From: an uncultured Alistipes sp.
GTDB lineage: Bacteria; Bacteroidota; Bacteroidia; Bacteroidales; Rikenellaceae
NCBI GenBank assembly: GCA_910586375.1
Contig: CAJUIE010000056.1
Span: 1-10,150, forward strand
Direction: 5' to 3'
Length of the DNA stretch: 10,150 nt
The first letter of the stretch is position 1, and each line of letters starts with the position of its first letter. Position numbers and translations under genes: made by a program. Below are positions 5,514-10,150 of the stretch, piece after piece. The notes below the pieces were generated by a model, which was given only the letters and a program-made list of their open reading frames with translations, made no database searches and was not told the DNA's origin.

Positions 5514-7958
5514 ATGGCTACAAGAGAGATAAATACCGATTTATGGGTTTATGAGCTTCTGAAGGAGGCAGACATAGCCATTTCGGCGCAAGGATGTGAT
5601 ATACACGAGATTAACGAGGCATTGAAGAGCGCTTCCAAATCGCAGACTGGTCACTGTGGCTACCCCGAATATTGCGGTGTAGTTAAGGATTTTATTCTTG
5701 TTATAGAGGATAAGGCATCGCTCGACAAGCATATTTATAAGGATGATAAGGGGCTTTTGGCGCAAGATGTCAGGTCTGTGAAGGATTACGCCGTCAATGG
5801 AGCTTTGTTTTACGCACTGCACCTTGCGGCCCATACGACTTATAGCAAGGTCCTGGCATTCGGGGTTTCCGGCAATGAAAAGCACCACCGGATCACTCCC
5901 CTATTCGTCGACGATCGGGGCGATTATCAGGAGTTGCCCGATGTCGAAACCTTTATTTCGTTCAATGAAGCCAATATCGGGGAGTATTATTATAAAGAAA
6001 TTTTGCATGAAGCTACCGATGTCGAGAAAACAACGGTCGAAATCCTGAAAGATGCCGAAAAGCTGCATAACGATTTGCGGAATTACGGCAACCTGACGAC
6101 CGAGCAGAAGCCGTTGATTGTGTCGGGGATTATGCTTGCATTGAGAGAGATAGAGAATAAAACCTTTTCGATTGATTTTCTCAATGGCGACACGGTCGTG
6201 ACCGATGGGCAGAAGATATATGAAGCCATAAAAAGCAACCTGTATCGGGTCGATGCCTCGCCCGATACGAAGCGGGATAAGCTGCTCGGGCAGTTTTCCG
6301 TGATCCGGGACACGACCAAGATCAACGAAAAAGACGATACACTGGGCAAAACCCCTCTGAGGCATTATACCGAGTTTCTGTATAACAGCATTTATAAGAA
6401 TATCCGCTACCACAGCTCGGCCGAGGATTATCTGGGGCGTTTTTATGGGGAATTCATGTCTTATTCGGGCGGCGACGGCCAGACCCTGGGCATCGTGCTT
6501 ACTCCGAAACACATTACCGAGCTGTTCTGCGACTTGGCGCAGCTCAGGCCGGAGGATAAAGTATTCGATCCCTGTTGCGGCACGGCGGGGTTCCTGATTG
6601 CCGCCATGCACCGGATGACCGGGCAGACCGACGACGAGGCGCTGCGTCGGAGTATCCGGCGCAACCAGCTGTTCGGCATAGAGTTGCAGTCGTATATGTT
6701 CACGATCGCCACTACCAACATGATCTTGCGGGGCGATGGCAAAAGCAACCTTCAGAATCTCGACTTTTTGCGACAGAACACCAGCCAGCTGCAACTGAAA
6801 GGGTGCACCGTCGGCATGATGAACCCACCCTATTCTCAGGGCTCGAAGGGCAACCCGGAGCTGTACGAAATTAGTTTTACGGAGCATCTGCTCGATTCGT
6901 TGGTCGAGGGGGCACGAGCCGTCGTCATCATCCCCCAGTCGTCGGTCACGGGCAAGAGCCGCGAGGAGCAGAACATCAAGGAGAACATCCTCCGGCACCA
7001 CACGTTGGAGGGCGTTATTACGCTTAATAAAAATACGTTTTATCGGGTGGGTACCAATCCCTGCATTGCTGTTTTCACGGCTGGTATTCCGCACGACAAG
7101 AATCATTTGTGCAAGTTCATCAACTTCGAGGACGACGGGTTTGTCGTCAGCAAGCATGTCGGGCTGGAGGAGACGGCCAGCGCCAGGGACAAGCGGCAGC
7201 ATCTGCTCGATGTCTGGTTCGGGCGTCTCGAAGCGGAGACCCGATTCTGCGTGGAGACGACCATCGAGGCGCAGGACGAGTGGCTGCACGCTTTTTATTA
7301 TTTCAACGATGAAATTCCCTCGGAGAAGGATTTCGAAATGACGATGGCCGATTATCTGACTTTCGAGTTCAATATGATTGCTCACGGGAGAGGTTATCTT
7401 TTTGAGAATTTGAAAGATAGGAGCCATGCCGAATCTGCTGTTTCGCTGGAGAGCCGGGAGTGGAAAGAATTTTTTCTGGAAGATGCCATTGTTATAGACA
7501 GCGGCAAGCGGCTTGTAAAGCAGGATATGCAGGCGGGGCTTACGCCCTTCATTGGAGCCTCCGAGATGAACAATGGTATAACTGCTTTCACCGGCTCGAA
7601 AAATGACAGTCTTGACAAGAATGTGCTGGGGGTGAACTATAACGGAAGTGTCGGATTTTCGTTTTATCACCCTTATGAAGCGCTCTTTTCTGATGATGTC
7701 AAGCGGGTGAAATGGATAGATACGGTCCGTAACAACCAATATACGTTGTTGTTTCTCTCTTCGATGATCAGGCAACAGAAAAATAAGTTTGCTTATGGAT
7801 ATAAATTCAACGCACAGAGAATGAAACGGCAAAAAATACTTCTGCCGGTTTGTGCGGAGGGGGCAATAGATTGGCAATTTATGGAAGATTACATGGGGCG
7901 GATAGAGCGCCGGATATTGAAATCTTTTGCAGAAAGATTGAGCACACAATTAAATTAA
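5514..7958 (+). CDS. Type IIG-like restriction-modification enzyme (nuclease-methylase-specificity fusion)
   Basis: One 814-residue chain appears to cut and to methylate DNA. The N-terminal nuclease domain (about 1-170) has G49-Y-P-E52 followed by D59-FILVI-E65-D-K67, a clear PD-(D/E)XK site as in HsdR and type IIG enzymes. A helical region leads to an HsdM-like N6-adenine methylase (about 280-600). Its AdoMet motif I is D352-PCCGTAGF, and the catalytic motif IV is N437-PPY. From W650 on there is one HsdS-type target recognition domain: WKEFFLEDAIVIDSGKRL, then TPFIGASEMNNGITAF. A helical C-terminus ends at about 805. No separate hsdR, hsdM or hsdS gene is nearby, which supports a solitary type IIG (BcgI-A/MmeI-like architecture) enzyme. 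One recognition domain suggests either dimerisation or an asymmetric site; the sequence recognised cannot be read from the protein. Its stop is 2 nt before the znuA-like gene. No frameshift or lost catalytic residue is seen, so it is probably active. Confidence 0.9.
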   Translation: MATREINTDLWVYELLKEADIAISAQGCDIHEINEALKSASKSQTGHCGYPEYCGVVKDFILVIEDKASLDKHIYKDDKGLLAQDVRSVKDYAVNGALFYALHLAAHTTYSKVLAFGVSGNEKHHRITPLFVDDRGDYQELPDVETFISFNEANIGEYYYKEILHEATDVEKTTVEILKDAEKLHNDLRNYGNLTTEQKPLIVSGIMLALREIENKTFSIDFLNGDTVVTDGQKIYEAIKSNLYRVDASPDTKRDKLLGQFSVIRDTTKINEKDDTLGKTPLRHYTEFLYNSIYKNIRYHSSAEDYLGRFYGEFMSYSGGDGQTLGIVLTPKHITELFCDLAQLRPEDKVFDPCCGTAGFLIAAMHRMTGQTDDEALRRSIRRNQLFGIELQSYMFTIATTNMILRGDGKSNLQNLDFLRQNTSQLQLKGCTVGMMNPPYSQGSKGNPELYEISFTEHLLDSLVEGARAVVIIPQSSVTGKSREEQNIKENILRHHTLEGVITLNKNTFYRVGTNPCIAVFTAGIPHDKNHLCKFINFEDDGFVVSKHVGLEETASARDKRQHLLDVWFGRLEAETRFCVETTIEAQDEWLHAFYYFNDEIPSEKDFEMTMADYLTFEFNMIAHGRGYLFENLKDRSHAESAVSLESREWKEFFLEDAIVIDSGKRLVKQDMQAGLTPFIGASEMNNGITAFTGSKNDSLDKNVLGVNYNGSVGFSFYHPYEALFSDDVKRVKWIDTVRNNQYTLLFLSSMIRQQKNKFAYGYKFNAQRMKRQKILLPVCAEGAIDWQFMEDYMGRIERRILKSFAERLSTQLN

Positions 7959-7960
7959 AT

Positions 7961-8815
7961 ATGCGCAGAACCTTATTATATATGGCGATGCTCGTGCTGG
8001 TGACGGCCTGCGGGCCCCGTCGTGCGACCGAGACGACACCCACGATTTATGTTTCGATAGCGCCGCTGAAGATGCTGGTGGCGGAGATCGTGGGCGACGA
8101 CTTCGAAACAGGCGTTCTGGTGCCTCCGGGTGCCAGTCCGGAAACATTCGAGCCAACGCCCCGACAGTTCATGGCCCTGAATCGGGCGCAACTGGTTTTC
8201 AATGTGGGTTTTCTGGAATTCGAAACCGCTTTGTTGGGAAAAATGGAGGAGCAGGAAAAAATCGTCGACCTGAACCGCGGTGTAGAGCCCATTACGGGAA
8301 GTTGTTGCGGTCATGATCGGGCAAATGGCCACGCCCACGGGATTGATCCTCATTTATGGCTGTCGCCGCGGGCACTGCGGCAGATGGCGGCCAACGCCTA
8401 TGAAGCCATTCACGCCGCCTGGCCCGATTCGGCGAAGTATACGCGCAACTACGAGCGACTGAGCGAAAAACTCGAAGCACTGGATCGTCGCACGGCGGAA
8501 AAGATCGCCAGCAGCGGTGTGAAGAGTTTCGTTATCTACCACCCGGCCCTCACTTACTATGCCCGTGATTATGGGGTGGAGCAGGTGGCCATTGAGACCG
8601 ATGGCAAGGAGCCTTCGGCCCGCCAGCTGGGGCGCCTCATCGGGCGCGCTCGCAAAGAGGGAGTGACAAAAGTACTCTACCAGAGCCAGTTCCCAGCTTC
8701 GACGGTGACGATAATAGCCAGTGACATAGGCGCCGAGGCCATCGCGTTTGACCCGCTGCAGGAGGATGTCGTGGCCAACATCGACGAAATAACGGAGATA
8801 CTGACAAAACCATGA
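7961..8815 (+). CDS. znuA: ZnuA-like zinc ABC transporter substrate-binding lipoprotein
   Basis: This is the periplasmic metal-binding component (cluster 9 family) of a zinc or manganese uptake transporter. The ATG at 7961 gives 284 residues with a lipoprotein signal: MRRTLLYMAMLVLVTAC, lipobox V14-T-A-C17. Upstream in-frame codons lie inside the preceding gene and would bury the signal, so they are rejected. Metal ligands inferred from the family are E61 in GASPETFEP (His in E. coli ZnuA, Glu in Bacteroidetes versions as I recall them), H131 in DPHLWLSP, H194 in YHPALTYYA and D264 in AFDPL. A short Cys/His loop (C115, C116, H118, H124, H126) precedes H131, as is usual for zinc rather than manganese binders. 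The gene starts 2 nt after the restriction enzyme and overlaps the ATPase gene by 4 nt (ATGA). No promoter was seen directly upstream. Zinc is the likely substrate. Confidence 0.92.
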   Translation: MRRTLLYMAMLVLVTACGPRRATETTPTIYVSIAPLKMLVAEIVGDDFETGVLVPPGASPETFEPTPRQFMALNRAQLVFNVGFLEFETALLGKMEEQEKIVDLNRGVEPITGSCCGHDRANGHAHGIDPHLWLSPRALRQMAANAYEAIHAAWPDSAKYTRNYERLSEKLEALDRRTAEKIASSGVKSFVIYHPALTYYARDYGVEQVAIETDGKEPSARQLGRLIGRARKEGVTKVLYQSQFPASTVTIIASDIGAEAIAFDPLQEDVVANIDEITEILTKP

Positions 8816-9582
8816 ATTTAGTGACGCTGCGCGACGTCGGAGTCGCATACGAAGGGCATGAAGTGCTGCGGCACGTCGATCTGGAGATCGCCGGGGATGA
8901 TTTTCTCGGGGTTATAGGCCCCAATGGCGGCGGAAAGACGACCCTTGTAAAGGCTATTCTGGGGCTGGTGCCCCACTCGGGGGCCATCGAGCTCTCGCCC
9001 GAGCTGTTCCGCGGTAAGGAGCGGCTGATCGGTTATATGCCCCAGATTTCGGATTTCGACCGTGCCTTTCCGATTTCGTTGCAGGAGGTGGTGCTGTCGG
9101 GGCTTCAGGGGCGCCGCGGTTTTTTGACCCGTTATACGGCAGCCGACAGGCGCAAAGCTCACGAATTGCTTGATAATGCGGGTCTTGGCCGGGTGGTGAA
9201 TATGCCTGTTGGTGAGGTGTCGGGCGGTCAGATGCAGCGGGCTCTGCTCTGCCGGGCGGTGATAAGCGACCCGAAACTGCTGATTTTGGACGAACCGGCC
9301 AATTTCGTGGACAATCGTTTCGAAAAGGAGCTTTATGGCATGTTGCAGGAGCTCAACCGCCGCATGGCGGTCGTCATGGTGTCGCACGACGTGGGGACGA
9401 TCACGAGCGTGGTGAAAGAGATTGTCTGCGTTAACTGCCACGTGCATCGTCACCGCTCAAACCGGCTTACGGAGGAGCAGTTACGCAATTACGACTGCCC
9501 TATTCAGGTGCTCTCCCACGGTTCGGTGCCTCATACGGTGCTGGAACATCATCCGGGCGATTGTTGCTGCGATCACGACTGA
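8812..9582 (+). CDS. znuC: ZnuC-like metal ABC transporter ATPase
   Basis: This cytoplasmic ATPase would power metal uptake with the preceding binding protein. It has 256 residues with every ABC motif: Walker A G36-PNGGGKT, Q-loop Q78, signature S137-GGQ, Walker B LLILD160-E161, and H-loop H192. The PQISDFDRAFPISLQEVV segment after the Q-loop is typical of the zinc/manganese subfamily. The C-terminus is unusual: C206-V-N-C-H-V-H-R-H, and then a tail ending HHPGDCCCDHD, rich in potential zinc ligands. Related Bacteroidales ATPases have a similar region as I recall, and it could sense or hold metal. The ATG overlaps the znuA stop (ATGA), implying translational coupling. The permease partner expected next is absent; a terminator follows at about 9673. 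It must use a permease encoded elsewhere, or the system is incomplete. Confidence 0.92.
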   Translation: MNLVTLRDVGVAYEGHEVLRHVDLEIAGDDFLGVIGPNGGGKTTLVKAILGLVPHSGAIELSPELFRGKERLIGYMPQISDFDRAFPISLQEVVLSGLQGRRGFLTRYTAADRRKAHELLDNAGLGRVVNMPVGEVSGGQMQRALLCRAVISDPKLLILDEPANFVDNRFEKELYGMLQELNRRMAVVMVSHDVGTITSVVKEIVCVNCHVHRHRSNRLTEEQLRNYDCPIQVLSHGSVPHTVLEHHPGDCCCDHD

Positions 9583-9614
9583 CCGGCAAGCCCTGAAATG
9601 CCCGGGCCGCTTTG

Positions 9615-9628
9615 CTCAGAATGACAAA
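9615..9628. repeat. Inverted copy of the dispersed repeat core
   Basis: CTCAGAATGACAAA is the exact reverse complement of TTTGTCATTCTGAG at 3429-3442. It lies between the ATPase stop and the hairpin terminator, in non-coding sequence. Confidence 0.55.
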
Positions 9629-9672
9629 GGGAGCGAAGGCTCTGGCTCGCAGACAGTCAACGGACAAACGTA

Positions 9673-9703
9673 AACAATCCCTGCGCGAAAGGCAGGGATT
9701 GTT
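9673..9703. terminator. Bidirectional hairpin between convergent genes
   Basis: AACAATCCCTGC (9673-9684) pairs perfectly with GCAGGGATTGTT (9692-9703) around loop GCGAAAG. It sits between the plus-strand zinc-transport genes and a minus-strand gene ending at 9724, so it can serve both. T-tracts are short on each side. Confidence 0.8.
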
Positions 9704-9723
9704 GTTATACAGCAAGGACTACC

Positions 9724-10011
9724 CTACTTGCCCTCGTTGATTTTGCTCAGTTTGGCGAAGAGTCCTTCGAAACCCTCGACGATCTCCCGGCGGAGTGCGG
9801 CGTAATGCTTGCGGACGAGCGAGGCGTTGTGCGGCTCTGCGGGGTTCATAGCCTTGGAAAATAAGTCGTTGCGCAGAGCGACGGCCTCCTGCATGAGGGC
9901 GAAAATCTCCTTCTCCTTGGAGGGCTGGAAGCAGATGGCCATATCGCAGTCGAAAACAACCTCTTCAAGGCAGTAGTCGATCTCCTTTTTCAGTGTTCTT
10001 AAATTTGCCAT
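9724..10011 (-). CDS. Conserved Bacteroidales hypothetical protein
   Basis: This is a 95-residue soluble, mostly helical protein (MANLRTLKKEIDYCLEEVVFDCDMA at the start). I recognise the type as conserved across Bacteroidales, where near-identical N-termini and a PAEPHN segment recur as I recall, but no function is known to me. Residues 1-25 and 60-90 look like long amphipathic helices, with PSKEKEIFALMQEAVALRNDLF between them. No signal peptide, TM segment or known catalytic motif is visible. The ATG at 10011 is chosen over an upstream in-frame ATG at 10065. The homologous-looking sequence starts there, and a near-perfect promoter lies at 10035-10066, inside the longer version. It is convergent with the zinc genes and shares their terminator hairpin. 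Confidence 0.85.
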   Translation of the reverse strand: MANLRTLKKEIDYCLEEVVFDCDMAICFQPSKEKEIFALMQEAVALRNDLFSKAMNPAEPHNASLVRKHYAALRREIVEGFEGLFAKLSKINEGK

Positions 10012-10034
10012 AGCGTTTGATTTTGTATTTGATG

Positions 10035-10066
10035 CAAATATACAAATAAGCGAGCGCACTGCCAAA
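10035..10066 (-). promoter_or_regulatory. Bacteroidetes-type promoter of the minus-strand gene
   Basis: Read on the minus strand, TTTG (10066-10063) and TATATTTG (10042-10035) are 20 nt apart, the same spacing and -7 sequence as the XRE promoter. The -7 box lies 23 nt from the ATG at 10011. This supports the shorter start of that gene. Confidence 0.75.
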
Positions 10067-10117
10067 TTTATTTGAGTGCTGCCGAGCGGGCGCCACTGAC
10101 TTCTACCCCGCTACGGG

Positions 10118-10150
10118 TTACCGCCCCAGCGATTCCGGCAGCCTGAATAG
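10118..10150 (-). CDS. Possible C-terminus of another minus-strand gene
   Basis: Read on the minus strand from the window edge, one frame gives ten codons, LFRLPESLGR, then TAA at 10120-10118. A small imperfect hairpin (CCCG/CGGG near 10107-10117) follows the stop. The position upstream of the 95-aa gene, in the same direction, makes a gene end plausible, but ten codons cannot prove it. Confidence 0.3.
   Translation of the reverse strand, partial: LFRLPESLGR

Noticed and set aside
5901..7949. Long minus-strand open frame (682 codons) opposite the restriction enzyme
   Set aside because: The plus-strand frame carries intact nuclease, methylase and recognition motifs. The minus frame has no recognisable domain and is an antisense shadow of GC-rich codons.
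7850..7960. Longer N-terminus for the ZnuA-like protein
   Set aside because: It would overlap the end of the restriction gene and place 37 polar residues before a clear lipoprotein signal peptide. The ATG at 7961 is far better.
5112..9600. Mobile island boundaries around the restriction gene
   Set aside because: I found no integrase, transposase, tRNA-derived att site or flanking direct repeats. Horizontal origin of the restriction gene is plausible but has no visible boundary.
10012..10065. Upstream ATG at 10065 for the minus-strand gene
   Set aside because: The extra 18 residues cover the promoter and lack the conserved look of the rest of the protein.

Overview
The window looks like chromosomal DNA of a Bacteroidales bacterium, most like Alistipes or a relative in the Rikenellaceae. 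Three things suggest this. The core genes are fairly GC-rich while the intergenic DNA is AT-rich. The promoters follow the Bacteroidetes TTTG-N20-TAnnTTTG pattern and lack classical -35/-10 boxes. RecA, Rel, the HIT protein and the zinc-binding lipoprotein all read as Bacteroidales versions of their families. The genus is an inference from memory of these families; no search was run.

Left part (1-3269, + strand): the 3' two thirds of recA, then after 3 nt a full-length bifunctional (p)ppGpp synthetase/hydrolase (rel), then an overlapping small one-TM protein of unknown function. These three form a tight, probably cotranscribed unit. A 340-bp gap follows (3270-3609) that holds nested inverted repeats resembling a short dispersed palindromic element. 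Next is a lone HIT-family nucleotide hydrolase (3610-3996) with a strong stem-loop behind it.

Middle (3997-5513): a 656-bp AT-rich region without a gene. It is rich in TTTACAA/TTGTAAA sites, contains a perfect 26-bp palindrome and an imperfect ~42-bp direct repeat, and ends in a near-ideal Bacteroidetes promoter. That promoter drives a 152-aa XRE-type helix-turn-helix regulator closed by a clear intrinsic terminator. The arrangement suggests autoregulation. A further 400 bp before the next gene contains an odd GC-rich patch that may be a gene remnant.

Right part (5514-10150): an 814-aa single-chain type IIG-like restriction-modification enzyme (PD-(D/E)XK nuclease, gamma-class N6-adenine methylase, one HsdS-like recognition domain). 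Its stop is 2 nt before a ZnuA-like zinc-binding lipoprotein, whose stop overlaps a ZnuC-like ATPase with a Cys/His-rich tail. No permease gene (znuB) follows. Instead there is a repeat-like stretch and a bidirectional hairpin terminator. A convergent 95-aa conserved protein with a textbook promoter lies on the minus strand, and possibly the last codons of another minus-strand gene at the edge.

The points most worth a second look are the operator-rich leader of the XRE regulator, the solitary type IIG enzyme fused transcriptionally to zinc-uptake genes, and the znuAC pair without its permease.
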